Positions 1 to 8,735 are shown, counted from the stretch's first letter. The stretch is 64,000 bases of DNA from an uncultured Mycoplasmatota bacterium (GCA_913056275.1 CAJXLP010000001.1:186001-250000); one strand, 5' to 3'. Notes: generated by a model not told the origin, from the letters alone. Translations and numbers: made by a program.

Positions 1-826
1 CGATTCTAAAGCTATATAAAAGAATGAGAAGTAAGGCACTTAAATAGACGTAGTTTTGATAATTTGCCAAGATCGAAACGATGTTTGACGTATTCTGTAA
101 GTTAAAGACGGTTAAGATGTAGTCATCTCCGATTGGATTAATGTAAACCATTGTATTGCGTGGTCCATAACTCGACGCATATCGCCACCCATCATCGTAT
201 TCATAAGGCGCTAAATAAGAGCTGGATAGACGGCTTACTTCGAAATTGATGTTGACATCAGTCGCATATGCATGGTTCGTAATATTGGGTATTTCTTGAC
301 TAACAACAAACCCGTTGACACTTTGGCAAGTATCTTCCAAACAGACGTTTTCAAATAGTTGTGATTGATTGACAAAAAGAGTTGTAAATACGTAGGACTC
401 GTCATTAAGTGGTTTGATGACTCCAAATACATTGTCATTTCTGCTTAGCAGCAAGTAATCATTGAGGGTCACATTTAATGTATCCCCGGATAAAGAATCA
501 TTTATATTTACACTAATTTGTGAAGGATCTGACGGCATCAACTGAAAATTCTCATCAATCATGACGGAGACAGCGTTATTGTTTTGAATGAATGTATCCA
601 TAATTGAATAATAATCGTTGTTCGTCACTTCATTCATGTTGGCCACGTATTCTTGATTGGCATTTTCAAACGATGCCAATTGACGCTGTTCATAAAAGTT
701 CGGAAAAAATGTGGCGTTGAGTAAAAACTGGATGACAAAAAACGTGATGAACACAAGAATGATCAACACGGTAATTTGGACAGTTAATGTTTGATTGTAA
801 TACATGTTTTTTAGGCGATTAATCAT
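1..826 (-). CDS. sensor histidine kinase, N-terminal part (truncated by window edge)
   Basis: This is the N-terminal 275 residues of a membrane sensor that continues beyond position 1. It begins MINRLKNMYYNQ, has a first membrane segment at about residues 13-36, an extracytoplasmic domain of roughly 215 residues with one close cysteine pair (CLEDTC), and a second membrane segment starting near residue 258. The start ATG (824-826) overlaps the end of the response-regulator gene as ATGATTAA, so the two are translationally coupled. Architecture and position identify it as the partner kinase of an OmpR-type regulator. The HAMP, dimerisation and ATPase domains lie outside the window, so the kinase call is inferred from context. 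I do not recognise the ectodomain or its signal. Confidence 0.75.
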   Translation of the reverse strand, partial: MINRLKNMYYNQTLTVQITVLIILVFITFFVIQFLLNATFFPNFYEQRQLASFENANQEYVANMNEVTNNDYYSIMDTFIQNNNAVSVMIDENFQLMPSDPSQISVNINDSLSGDTLNVTLNDYLLLSRNDNVFGVIKPLNDESYVFTTLFVNQSQLFENVCLEDTCQSVNGFVVSQEIPNITNHAYATDVNINFEVSRLSSSYLAPYEYDDGWRYASSYGPRNTMVYINPIGDDYILTVFNLQNTSNIVSILANYQNYVYLSALLLILLYSFRI

Positions 827-1505
827 AAGCCTCAAATCGATACCCGACGCCAAAGATGGTTTTTATAAAGTCGCCATACTCGTTTAGATGTTTGCGGAGT
901 TTTTTTACATACGTATCGACCAAGCGAGGATCACCTTCAACATCTTTGCCCCACACTCGGTCAAACACGTGTTCACGCGAACAGATTTGGTTGGAGTTTT
1001 CAATGAAAAATGTAAGTAATTCATATTCTTTGCGTGCTAGTGGGAGCTCTTGATCATCAAGCTGGATGACTTTACGACGCGTATCAACTTGCAAATGAGG
1101 GACTTGAATGTGATGACTTGGAACCGTTTTTTCATGTGAGAAACGAGCCATTAAAGCATTGATTTTTGCCACCAACACCCGCGGATTGAAAGGCTTTGTG
1201 ATGTAGTCATCAACTTTTAAATCGTATCCTTTTAAAATATCTTCTTCATCAGATAATGCGCTCATCATAATAATTGGGACATCTGACTGAGTGCGTAATT
1301 TTTTGGCGATTTCCCACCCACTCATTTTAGGAAGCATGATATCTAAGCAGACTAAATGAAACGATTGTTTTTGAATCGCATCTAGTGCTGCCTTTCCATC
1401 AAACGCTTGTGTAACTTCATAATCTTCGTTGGTAAGGTAGTTGTAAATCATTCGATTAATGGTTGGTTCATCTTCCACTAAAAGTATTTTTTTCTTCATA
1501 AACAT
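819..1505 (-). CDS. OmpR/PhoB-family response regulator
   Basis: A 228-residue two-component regulator. The receiver domain (about 1-122) has the acidic pair in LLVEDEP, the phospho-acceptor Asp55 in CLDIMLPKMSGWE, Ser82 and Lys104 in TKPF. A winged-helix DNA-binding domain (about 130-225) carries the typical RKEYELL and HVFDRVWG segments and ends VDTYVKKLRKHL...GVGYRFE. It would be phosphorylated by the kinase encoded immediately downstream and act as a transcription factor. Two starts are possible, ATG at 1505 or two codons later at 1499, and the weak upstream GGAAATGAG does not decide between them. It is divergent from mnmG. Targets are unknown. Confidence 0.93.
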   Translation of the reverse strand: MFMKKKILLVEDEPTINRMIYNYLTNEDYEVTQAFDGKAALDAIQKQSFHLVCLDIMLPKMSGWEIAKKLRTQSDVPIIMMSALSDEEDILKGYDLKVDDYITKPFNPRVLVAKINALMARFSHEKTVPSHHIQVPHLQVDTRRKVIQLDDQELPLARKEYELLTFFIENSNQICSREHVFDRVWGKDVEGDPRLVDTYVKKLRKHLNEYGDFIKTIFGVGYRFEAYD

Positions 1506-1523
1506 CTCATTTCCATTTTACAC

Positions 1524-1551
1524 ATTATAGCGCATTGCCGTGCCGGATAAA
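1524..1551 (-). promoter_or_regulatory. promoter of the two-component operon
   Basis: On the minus strand, TTTATC (1551-1546) and a perfect TATAAT (1529-1524) are separated by 16 bp, about 20 bp upstream of the regulator start. It is back to back with the mnmG promoter. Confidence 0.6.
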
Positions 1552-1561
1552 AGTTAATCTA

Positions 1562-1590
1562 TTTACTAATTGCTAGACACAGTATAAAAT
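1562..1590 (+). promoter_or_regulatory. promoter of mnmG
   Basis: TTTACT (1562-1567) and TATAAA (1583-1588) are 15 bp apart. Start of transcription near 1595 leaves a leader of only about 10 nt before the ATG at 1606, with a weak GGTGAT just ahead of it. Confidence 0.5.
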
Positions 1591-1605
1591 GACCGTGGTG
1601 ATACT

Positions 1606-3486
1606 ATGTATGATGTAATTGTCATTGGAGCAGGTCACGCAGGCAGTGAAGCATGCTTGGCTAGCGCTAGGTTAGGTAAAAAGACCTTATTGGTGACAGG
1701 AAATATTAATATGATAGCGACAATGCCTTGCAATCCGTCCGTGGGCGGACCTGCAAAAGGGATTGTCGTACGAGAAATCGATGCATTAGGTGGAGAGATG
1801 GCTGAGAATACAGATGCCACTCAAATCCAAATGCGTCTTTTAAACCATTCCAAAGGGCCTGCCGTACAAGCCCTAAGAGCCCAATCTGACAAAGTGGCGT
1901 ATTCGAGAAGAATGCGCGACTTGATTTTAGCGCAAGACCATTTAGATACGGTTGAAGCATATGTTGACAAAGTCATTGTCAACAACGGCGTCGCACAAGG
2001 CGTTCTTTTAGAAGACGGGCGTCGTTTTGAAGGATCAAGTGTAATTTTAACGACGGGGACGTATATGAAATCGACGGTTTTAATCGGTCATGAACGGACG
2101 TCTTCAGGGCCCAACAAGCAAAAACCATCGATGGGACTAAGCCCGCAATTAGAAGCTTTAGGATTTCCGTTAAAACGTTTGAAAACTGGCACGCCACCAC
2201 GAATTAAAACGGACACAATCAACTACGCAAAAACCGATGTTCACCCAGGGGATTCTGTGCACCGTCAGTTTTCGCACGGTGAGAAAAAACCTTATGACAT
2301 CGATGCACAATACGACTGTTATCTAACCTATACAAATGACTCAACGCATAACATCATTAATTTAAATCTCGATCATTCATCGATGTTTTCGGGCATGGTT
2401 GAGGGGGTTGGACCAAGATATTGTCCATCCATTGAAGATAAAGTTGTGCGGTTTAGTGATAAAAACAGACATCAAATATTTTTAGAACCAGAAAGCGTTG
2501 AATTGGATGAAACGTATGTTCAAGGCTTCTCAACATCGATGCCAAGAGACGTGCAAGAAACCATGATTAAAACGATTCCTGGTTTAGAAAATGTAGAAAT
2601 TACTAAATATGCGTATGCAATTGAATACGATGCCATCGATGCGAGACAATTGTGGCCAACGCTAGAGTCAAAACCTGTGAAAGGACTCTATTTTGCGGGC
2701 CAAATCAACGGGACCAGCGGATATGAAGAAGCCGCGTGTCAAGGATTGATGGCCAGCATTAATGCCGTGTTAAAAGTCGAAAACAAAGACCCTTTAATTT
2801 TACAACGCCACGAAGCTTACATCGGCGTCTTAATTGATGATTTAGTAAATAAAGGAACACTCGATCCTTATCGGCTCTTAACATCACGGGCTGAACATCG
2901 TTTGTTGCTTCGACATGACAATGCAGACCGCCGGTTAATGCACCATGGCCACCGCATTGGTCTATTAAATCAGGAAAAGTATGAGCATTATCTGAAAAAA
3001 GAAGCGGCAGTTGAACGTTTAGAAAACGCTCTAAAAAATACATTCATTACTCCGAAACCCGATGTACTAGATACGCTAAAATCATATAAATCAGCTCCAA
3101 TTAACGATAAAATTAGTTTTTATCAACTGATTCGTCGGCCTGAAATAAAAGCCGAATACATCTATGATTTTTCTGAGTTTGAACCGTACGATGATGAGGT
3201 ATTAAACCAAGTTGAGATCGACATTAAATATGAGGGCTACATCGCAAAAGCTGAAAAGATAGCTGAAAAATTAGCCAAACAAGACAATGTAAAAATACCA
3301 GATACATTCCCATATGATACGATTCAAAATTTAGCGAGTGAAGCTAAAGATAAGTTAAATAAGGTTCGCCCATTAACCTTAGGTCAAGCTGCTAGAATCA
3401 GTGGCGTCAATCCAAATGATATCGCAGTGCTAAGCATCTATCTCAAACAATTTCAAAAGGATATCACGGTAAAAAGTTCGAGTTAA
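1606..3486 (+). CDS. mnmG: tRNA uridine-5-carboxymethylaminomethyl modification enzyme MnmG (GidA)
   Basis: A 626-residue FAD-dependent enzyme that, with the GTPase MnmE, installs the cmnm5 group on the wobble uridine of tRNAs reading NNA/NNG codons. The N-terminal Rossmann motif [11 protein letters not shown] (residues 6-16) binds FAD. The family signature [12 protein letters not shown] follows near residue 42, and the second nucleotide-binding stretch [18 protein letters not shown] lies near 365. Length is standard for GidA. It is followed by rsmG, the classic oriC-proximal gidA-gidB order, but the preceding gene is a two-component operon rather than mnmE. The stop codon lies inside the terminator hairpin. 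Confidence 0.98.
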   Translation: MYDVIVIGAGHAGSEACLASARLGKKTLLVTGNINMIATMPCNPSVGGPAKGIVVREIDALGGEMAENTDATQIQMRLLNHSKGPAVQALRAQSDKVAYSRRMRDLILAQDHLDTVEAYVDKVIVNNGVAQGVLLEDGRRFEGSSVILTTGTYMKSTVLIGHERTSSGPNKQKPSMGLSPQLEALGFPLKRLKTGTPPRIKTDTINYAKTDVHPGDSVHRQFSHGEKKPYDIDAQYDCYLTYTNDSTHNIINLNLDHSSMFSGMVEGVGPRYCPSIEDKVVRFSDKNRHQIFLEPESVELDETYVQGFSTSMPRDVQETMIKTIPGLENVEITKYAYAIEYDAIDARQLWPTLESKPVKGLYFAGQINGTSGYEEAACQGLMASINAVLKVENKDPLILQRHEAYIGVLIDDLVNKGTLDPYRLLTSRAEHRLLLRHDNADRRLMHHGHRIGLLNQEKYEHYLKKEAAVERLENALKNTFITPKPDVLDTLKSYKSAPINDKISFYQLIRRPEIKAEYIYDFSEFEPYDDEVLNQVEIDIKYEGYIAKAEKIAEKLAKQDNVKIPDTFPYDTIQNLASEAKDKLNKVRPLTLGQAARISGVNPNDIAVLSIYLKQFQKDITVKSSS

Positions 3487-3502
3487 TATCTCGAACTTTT
3501 TT
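3471..3502 (+). terminator. intrinsic terminator of mnmG
   Basis: AAAAAGTTCGAG, a 7-nt loop (TTAATAT) and CTCGAACTTTTT form a 12-bp stem ending in a T-run. The mnmG stop codon sits in the loop, so mnmG and rsmG are separate transcription units. Confidence 0.93.
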
Positions 3503-3517
3503 AAATCATTCGAAGAG

Positions 3518-3526
3518 TGATAAAAT
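3518..3526 (+). promoter_or_regulatory. extended -10 promoter of rsmG
   Basis: TGATAAAAT is a TGn-extended -10 (TAAAAT at 3521-3526). Expected initiation 6-7 nt downstream falls on the rsmG ATG (3533), so the transcript may be leaderless. No clear -35 is seen. Confidence 0.55.
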
Positions 3527-3532
3527 AACGTC

Positions 3533-4228
3533 ATGAAAACACCTGAAGAATTTCTTCAAAAGCTCAAGCAATTAATGCTTCCATGGACCGATACCTTCGC
3601 AGAGGTGTTTGACCAATTTTATTTGGAACTAGTTGAATATAATACGCATACGAATCTTACACGAATATCTTCAAAAGAAGATGTCTACATCAAACATTTT
3701 CTCGATTCCCTGAGTCTTATGTCTGTCGATGTTTCCTTAGCCAACCAACGTTTACTAGACATAGGGAGTGGAGCCGGATTTCCAGGTATTCCTCTAGCGA
3801 TTATGAATCCCACCTTGCATGTAACTTCTGTTGAATCAACGGGCAAAAAAGTGGACTTCCAAAAGCAATTAATCAAGCGATTAAACGTAACAAATGTAAC
3901 ACCGATTCATACACGTGTTGAAGAATTAAAGAATGAAGATTCCTTCGACATCATCACAAGTCGAGCGGTTGCACGATTACCTATTCTAGTTGAGCTTGCC
4001 TATCGTCTATTAAAAACGGGTGGATCTATGGTATTTCTTAAGGGGCCTAAACTACAAGAAGAATTGGTATTATCAGAAAAAACATGTGCACGTTTAGGGC
4101 TTGAGCTCTCTATCTACCCGATGAATTTTGATGAGACCTCTCGTTTTTTAGCAGTCTTTAAAAAGACAACACACATACCTCTAAAGACTCGTTCGTTTGG
4201 ACAAATTAAGAAGAATCCACTATGGTGA
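3533..4228 (+). CDS. rsmG: 16S rRNA (guanine-N7)-methyltransferase RsmG (GidB)
   Basis: A 231-residue SAM-dependent enzyme that methylates N7 of a guanine in the 530 loop of 16S rRNA. The SAM-binding motif LDIGSGAGFPG is at residues 75-85, followed by the acidic residue of SVES and the family stretch TSRAVARL near 144. There is no Shine-Dalgarno sequence ahead of the ATG and the -10 element is only 6 nt away. Its last codons overlap the start of the next gene, so it heads an operon with the two membrane proteins that follow. Confidence 0.96.
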   Translation: MKTPEEFLQKLKQLMLPWTDTFAEVFDQFYLELVEYNTHTNLTRISSKEDVYIKHFLDSLSLMSVDVSLANQRLLDIGSGAGFPGIPLAIMNPTLHVTSVESTGKKVDFQKQLIKRLNVTNVTPIHTRVEELKNEDSFDIITSRAVARLPILVELAYRLLKTGGSMVFLKGPKLQEELVLSEKTCARLGLELSIYPMNFDETSRFLAVFKKTTHIPLKTRSFGQIKKNPLW

Positions 4229-5412
4229 ATATGGAAATTTCAGCAAAAACACGCATGCAAAAGGAAATCGAAAAACAACAATACCGTGCCTTACGTTCTA
4301 GCTCGATTATTGCGACGACAATGTTAGGGTTGTACGGTGTTTTTATTTTGGTTCTTTTAATCATCGAACGTATTCCCCCCACTGAAATTGGTATTTACGT
4401 AGTTATCTTTATCGGGGTACTTGCGAGTAATGCCTTAGCGATTTTTAATCGTTGGAGTTTAAAAACGCTCATCTTATTAAGTGCTTTAAATGTTGGATTT
4501 ATATACACCTTTATCACGTATCTTATTTTTAACCAGAGTCTACCCGGCATTTTAGCGAATTTATTCGTTGCATTCACCATTGGGTTTATCTATTTGGATA
4601 CACGAATTGTCTCGATCAATCATTTCTTGATGACGCTCACAAGTTCTTTAGTCATTTGGATCTTTCCAGAAACACTGGCATTGGTTGACCCGATGAATAG
4701 TCAGTTGCTTGTCATTAATTTATCGATCGTACTTATCATGGGCTTTTTATTTGTCTCTGCAGTATTTAATAATCGAGCTAAAAACTTCAACTACATCAAA
4801 CTCGCTAAATCAAAAGAAAACGAGTACCGCATCATGGATAGTTTATTTGAACTCCAAAATGAAATGATGAACGGGCCGATTGACCGAGATGTGTTTTATC
4901 ATGACATCGAGCTATTTTTTGAGTCATTCACAAGCAAACTTGAGATGGAAAACATCTTTGCCAAGCGACTTGAATTAATTAAAGACATCGAACGATTAAC
5001 CGATAAACAGCTCGTTAAAAAATATAAAGACATTCCCTTTGAGATCATTAGTGAATTAAAAAACTTAAGTTTAAATTCCAAACAAAAAATCCGCTATCTT
5101 GCATACCGTATTTCGCAAATTAGTGATCATAATAATCGGTCCTTGAATTCGCAAAATGCATTTAATTCGTTTCGCCATTACGATGATTCGGATACTGTGA
5201 AAATTATGATTTTTAGTGCCTTCTATATTTATTTTCGACACCAAGATGTTGACCGCGAGAAGATGGATACTGAAGCGTTTATTACGTGGCTTAAAAAAAG
5301 TGGATTGGATGATTTGGTTGAGCCAAAAATACTCAGCTCATTCTATGCATACAAAGATGTCATTCAAACCATCGTAGATGAGGCAATGTCTGGGGTAGAG
5401 GTTGCGCTATGA
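4222..5412 (+). CDS. membrane protein with C-terminal helical cytoplasmic domain, function unknown (first of a pair)
   Basis: I do not recognise this 396-residue protein. A basic N-terminus (about 1-25) is followed by roughly six hydrophobic segments (near 27-48, 55-75, 80-102, 108-126, 132-150 and 161-183). The C-terminal half (184-396) is a soluble, charged, mostly helical region. No cysteine cluster, P-loop or clear catalytic motif is visible. The start overlaps the rsmG stop; a second ATG at 4231 is possible. The downstream gene overlaps it by 4 bp and has the same architecture and almost the same length. The C-terminal pattern (helices with LAYRI here, LAYEL in its neighbour) suggests old duplication. 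It occupies the position between gidB and parA where Bacillus has noc. Confidence 0.85.
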   Translation: MVNMEISAKTRMQKEIEKQQYRALRSSSIIATTMLGLYGVFILVLLIIERIPPTEIGIYVVIFIGVLASNALAIFNRWSLKTLILLSALNVGFIYTFITYLIFNQSLPGILANLFVAFTIGFIYLDTRIVSINHFLMTLTSSLVIWIFPETLALVDPMNSQLLVINLSIVLIMGFLFVSAVFNNRAKNFNYIKLAKSKENEYRIMDSLFELQNEMMNGPIDRDVFYHDIELFFESFTSKLEMENIFAKRLELIKDIERLTDKQLVKKYKDIPFEIISELKNLSLNSKQKIRYLAYRISQISDHNNRSLNSQNAFNSFRHYDDSDTVKIMIFSAFYIYFRHQDVDREKMDTEAFITWLKKSGLDDLVEPKILSSFYAYKDVIQTIVDEAMSGVEVAL

Positions 5413-6590
5413 GAGATTTGATTTTAAAAATTCGCAATAGTGAATATTTATCGATAAGCGAAATTTTGTCGATTAAAGTTGGCGCATTATTGATCGCCCT
5501 CTTTTTAGTCAGTGCTGTAACCATTCCATTTAGCATTCTTATCAGTGGTGCATCTGGCATTCAAATCGTTGTGCCGGCAGCATTTACTTTGACTTACATT
5601 GTTGCATTAGGGCTTTTGTTCACAAACAACCCTCGTGGCTCTATGCACTTTAGTATCTTAAGTTTCTTTGTCCTTGTTGGATCTTTTATTAGCTTTTCGA
5701 GTCCACTCTATATTTACTTATTCTTGTTCGCAATACTCAGTGTCATCATTTACTACCAGCAAGGGTTTCCGTTCTTTGTATACGGGACATTGCTCACGTT
5801 ATTTGGCATTGCGTATATGCTATTTAACGTCGATATATTTGCTGCAACAACATTTCAATCCAATGAAACGTTACAAATCGTGATCTATCAAACGACTTTA
5901 GCCCTTTTCTATATTTTCTTTTTACTCTATTTCATCAATTCAGAAGTTGCCAATGATCGGTATTATCAAGAATTCTTGTCATCGAAGAAATATACACAAA
6001 GTTATCTTGATAAAATCGTGAGACTAAAAGAAACTAAATTTGAATCAGAGCGATTAGATCCCATTTACCAAAGACCAAGCTTTCAGCAAGCAATTACTGA
6101 AATGTCGACTTTTTTAGGCGAGATGAATGGCCACCGTGCAAAAGAAATGCAAGAACTTGTCGAGTTTTATATCTATCTGCATGATGTTGATATTGAGGAA
6201 GCCCTCGCCAACAAAAATTTAAAATATAAGACTCGTGATACGATTCGTCAACTACAGAAATACCTATTGAATACGAACAACGAATTCACAGAGCTAGCGT
6301 ACGAATTAATCGCTGAAACTAAAGAAGGGTTAGATGACTCAATCACAGACTACGCCACGTCACTTGATCAGCTCCTTCGATTTGAAACGGATCGGATTAT
6401 CGCAAACGCGATGATTTACCGTTATCTCAAGCAAGAAGTCACCCAGTGTGATAAATGGGGAAGAGTTGCTCAATCCTTAGAACATTCAGAAATTAGAGAA
6501 TTATATGAGTCCAAAGCCATTAAAGAGTATTTAAACGATCGTGATATCGGGGTTTTCATGGATAACGAAGAACTCTACAAAAAGCTTTAA
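5409..6590 (+). CDS. membrane protein with C-terminal helical cytoplasmic domain, function unknown (second of a pair)
   Basis: A 393-residue protein, not recognised. It has a short amphipathic N-terminus, about six hydrophobic segments between residues 23 and 180, and a soluble helical region from about 185 to the end. That region contains MNGHRAKEM and YIYLHDVDI, scattered His/Asp residues that loosely recall a degenerate HD-type fold, but I cannot trace a complete metal site. It overlaps the preceding gene as ATGA, so the pair is probably made in equal amounts and may form a heteromer. A strong terminator follows. Membrane anchoring next to parAB invites a link with segregation or division, but that is inference only. 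Confidence 0.85.
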   Translation: MRDLILKIRNSEYLSISEILSIKVGALLIALFLVSAVTIPFSILISGASGIQIVVPAAFTLTYIVALGLLFTNNPRGSMHFSILSFFVLVGSFISFSSPLYIYLFLFAILSVIIYYQQGFPFFVYGTLLTLFGIAYMLFNVDIFAATTFQSNETLQIVIYQTTLALFYIFFLLYFINSEVANDRYYQEFLSSKKYTQSYLDKIVRLKETKFESERLDPIYQRPSFQQAITEMSTFLGEMNGHRAKEMQELVEFYIYLHDVDIEEALANKNLKYKTRDTIRQLQKYLLNTNNEFTELAYELIAETKEGLDDSITDYATSLDQLLRFETDRIIANAMIYRYLKQEVTQCDKWGRVAQSLEHSEIRELYESKAIKEYLNDRDIGVFMDNEELYKKL

Positions 6591-6592
6591 AC

Positions 6593-6629
6593 AAAAAGTT
6601 TTCCACATAATACGTGGAAAACTTTTTTT
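6593..6629 (+). terminator. intrinsic terminator of the rsmG operon
   Basis: AAAAAGTTTTCCAC, loop ATAATAC and GTGGAAAACTTTTTTT form a long perfect stem with a T-run directly after the second membrane protein gene. It separates that operon from parA. Confidence 0.94.
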
Positions 6630-6657
6630 AGAATGGTCTATTTTCTCAGGCGCTCTG

Positions 6658-6666
6658 TGATAAAAT
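6658..6666 (+). promoter_or_regulatory. extended -10 promoter of parA
   Basis: TGATAAAAT is the same extended -10 as at rsmG, here 26 bp ahead of the ATG and with room for the AAGGAG ribosome site. No good -35 is seen. Confidence 0.55.
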
Positions 6667-6692
6667 TAATTTACTTTTTAAGGAGTCGTTTA

Positions 6693-7472
6693 ATGGGTAA
6701 AGTAGTGGCAATTAGCAATCAAAAAGGTGGCGTAGGAAAAACCACCACATCAGTCAACTTAGCAAGTTCATTAATTGAGCTTGGCAAAAGAGTGTGTCTT
6801 GTTGATATTGATTATCAGGCCAATGCCACGACGAATTTAGGCGTCAATCGGTCGAATCTAAAGTATTCTTCGGCCGATATTTTTATGACTCAAGCGGCCG
6901 TGAAAGATGTGATTGTCCATATCCCACACTTAAGTATGGATGTCATTCCAGCAAAATTTGACCTGTCAAATGTTGAAGAGGCATTGATTGCGGATGATAA
7001 TAAGAATTTTATTTTATCGAATGCATTAGAATCCGTGAAGGATGAGTACGACTATGTGATTATCGACTGCCCACCTTCATTAGGTCTCATTACAACGAAT
7101 GCATTGATTGCTGCAGACTCTGTATTAATCCCTGTTCAGTGCGAATTTTTAGCAATGGACGGATTAACACAACTGCTTAATACCATTCGTTACATTCAAA
7201 ATAAAAAGCAATACAGTGCTAAGAAATTAGTTATTGAAGGCGTCTTGCTTACGATGCTTGATACCAGAAGTAATATCGGGTATGAAATTATAAGTGAAAT
7301 CAAAACATATTTCCGTGAGAAAGTTTTTAAAACCATCATTCCTAGAAATGTCAAAGTGGCGGTGTCATCAAGCTACGGGTTGCCAGTCACAGAATTTTCA
7401 CCCCGGTCAAAAGGATCGGTAAGTTATAAGAATCTAGCAAAGGAATTGGTTGAGAATAATGAGCAAATCTAA
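6693..7472 (+). CDS. parA: chromosome partitioning ATPase ParA (Soj)
   Basis: A 259-residue ParA/MinD-type ATPase that binds nucleoid DNA as an ATP dimer and is stimulated by ParB. The deviant Walker A KGGVGKTTT is at residues 11-19, followed by the VDIDYQANAT switch (normally DxDPQ, here DYQ) and the VIIDCPPSLG Walker B near 122. An upstream in-frame ATG at 6633 would add 20 hydrophobic/basic residues, but the ATG at 6693 has AAGGAG at ideal spacing and gives the usual MGKVVAISNQKGG start. parB overlaps its 3' end. Confidence 0.97.
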   Translation: MGKVVAISNQKGGVGKTTTSVNLASSLIELGKRVCLVDIDYQANATTNLGVNRSNLKYSSADIFMTQAAVKDVIVHIPHLSMDVIPAKFDLSNVEEALIADDNKNFILSNALESVKDEYDYVIIDCPPSLGLITTNALIAADSVLIPVQCEFLAMDGLTQLLNTIRYIQNKKQYSAKKLVIEGVLLTMLDTRSNIGYEIISEIKTYFREKVFKTIIPRNVKVAVSSSYGLPVTEFSPRSKGSVSYKNLAKELVENNEQI

Positions 7473-8271
7473 TCTTGGACGAGGCCTTAGTCAGTTAATG
7501 GATGAAAACGCGCTGAATATATCGTCTGACGAAAAGGTGATTGACGTTGCATTAACACAAATTAAACCCAATCCCAGCCAACCTCGTCTTTATTACGATG
7601 AAAAAGCATTACACACATTAAAAGAATCAATCATTCAATATGGATTAATGCAGCCAATCATAGTCAAACCTCTTAGAGAAGGATTTATGATTATTGCAGG
7701 GGAGCGTCGATATAAAGCGTCCCTACTCGCTAATAAATCAACAATTCCAGCAGTTGTGCGAGATTACAATGCACAAATGGCAGCTGAACTTGCTTTAATT
7801 GAAAACATTCAACGTGAGGATTTAACCTCAATAGAAGAAGCAGCGACGTACAAGCAACTGATTGAAAATCACGGCTACACGCATGCTCAATTGGCTCAAA
7901 AAATCGGCAAGAGCCGGCCGTATGTCACGAACATTATCGGATTATTGAATCTACCTGATGACGTTACTGAACTCGTTTTAAATCGAAAATTAAGCATGGG
8001 GCACGCACGTACCTTAAGTAAATTAAACGATTATAAAAAGATTCGTTCATTGGCAAAAAAAATATTGGATAATGGATGGTCAGTAAGAGACTTAGAAGCT
8101 CATCTAAGTGTGAGAAATCAAACAGAGACTACAAAAGCAACTACTAAAATAAAGCGAACGTTGAAACTTAAAAATGCGGAAATTAAAGTACAAGGTAAAA
8201 AAATGATTGTGAATTTTGCATCAGATGAAGATCTCAATCAGTTCATCAAGGATCAACTCGATGAAAAGTGA
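7459..8271 (+). CDS. parB: chromosome partitioning protein ParB (Spo0J)
   Basis: A 270-residue CTP-dependent clamp that loads at parS sites and drives origin segregation with ParA. The N-terminal nuclease-like domain has the CTP-binding box GERRYKA (residues 81-87) and ENIQREDLT. A helix-turn-helix follows at about 141-162 (THAQLAQKIGKSRPYV), and then a C-terminal dimerisation region. I take the ATG at 7459, inside the end of parA, rather than the in-frame TTG at 7450. No parS-like 16-mer (TGTTNCACGTGAAACA type) was found in the window. Confidence 0.97.
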   Translation: MSKSNLGRGLSQLMDENALNISSDEKVIDVALTQIKPNPSQPRLYYDEKALHTLKESIIQYGLMQPIIVKPLREGFMIIAGERRYKASLLANKSTIPAVVRDYNAQMAAELALIENIQREDLTSIEEAATYKQLIENHGYTHAQLAQKIGKSRPYVTNIIGLLNLPDDVTELVLNRKLSMGHARTLSKLNDYKKIRSLAKKILDNGWSVRDLEAHLSVRNQTETTKATTKIKRTLKLKNAEIKVQGKKMIVNFASDEDLNQFIKDQLDEK

Positions 8272-8449
8272 TGAATTAAAACTTGGCCAAGTACTTGTTA
8301 TGAAAAAACCACATCCTTGTGGGTCTAACGAGTGGGAGGTTATACGCTTAGGCGCCGATGTGAAGATACGGTGTTTGGGATGTGACCGGATTGTCATGTT
8401 GGAACGGATAAAATTAATTAAACGTGTCAAGAAAATCAAAAGCGAGTAA
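8261..8449 (+). CDS. DUF951 family small protein (YyzM-like)
   Basis: A 62-residue protein with the family hallmarks VLVMKKPHPCGSNEWEVIR and IRCLGC (CxxC near residue 46), followed by a basic end. The ATG overlaps the parB stop by 11 bp, so it is the third gene of the parAB unit. In Bacillus the homologue yyzM also lies near spo0J. The function of the family is not established; the cysteines and basic charge could fit metal or nucleic-acid binding. A longer in-frame reading from 8216 is possible but is not in the family pattern. Confidence 0.88.
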   Translation: MKSDELKLGQVLVMKKPHPCGSNEWEVIRLGADVKIRCLGCDRIVMLERIKLIKRVKKIKSE

Positions 8450-8735
8450 TCGCTAAATTAATATACATACGTAATGCTTAATTTTTATCTGTAAAAACCA
8501 ATAGTTCTCAAATAATTAATAAATAGGTGCCAAGGGAATATGCGTACAAACCGTCTAACTTTAAAAGCATTTAAGTAGATGGCCATCTCTTAGGACTAAG
8601 AAAGAATGAATAAAGAGCCGGTTAATGTGCTAATATTGGGTTTGTGATGGTTCATGATTTACCCTTCGATATGGGGCGATTTATGGCCATAATACTCAAA
8701 AACTCCGAAGTTCTGTAACCGTCATTAAAATAACC
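8450..8735. other. gene-free intergenic stretch upstream of the tRNA cluster
   Basis: AT-rich, with no open frame longer than a few tens of codons and no tRNA-, tmRNA- or 6S-like core that I can see. Right at the start a weak hairpin (AGCGA-GTAA-TCGCT, 8441-8454) overlaps the DUF951 stop without a T-run. It holds two 12-bp palindromes with the same core and a small CTTAG-GA-CTAAG dyad (8589-8600). It could contain regulatory DNA, a short untranslated RNA or decayed sequence. Confidence 0.6.
8577..8692. promoter_or_regulatory. two perfect palindromes sharing core ATGGCCAT (possible operators)
   Basis: AGATGGCCATCT (8577-8588) and TTATGGCCATAA (8681-8692) are each perfect 12-bp palindromes centred on GGCC and lie 104 bp apart. 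Both are intergenic and upstream of the tRNA promoter. The core alone also turns up by chance in coding sequence (Met-Ala-Ile codons), so function is uncertain. Confidence 0.3.

Noticed and set aside
6594-6629. TTTTCCAC...GTGGAAAA dyad just upstream of parA as a parS or Noc site
   Set aside because: The half-sites are 7 nt apart and followed by a T-run; it is a standard terminator. It does not match TGTTNCACGTGAAACA. No other CACGTG in the window has flanks that fit.
6633-6692. ParA with a 20-residue hydrophobic/basic N-terminal extension
   Set aside because: The upstream ATG lies ahead of the -10 element; the ATG at 6693 has AAGGAG and gives the family N-terminus.
8450-8735. tmRNA, 6S RNA or RNase P RNA in the gene-free stretch
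   Set aside because: No recognisable conserved core (tRNA-like ends, long central-bulge rod, P4 motif) could be seen by eye; a covariance-model scan would be the deciding test.
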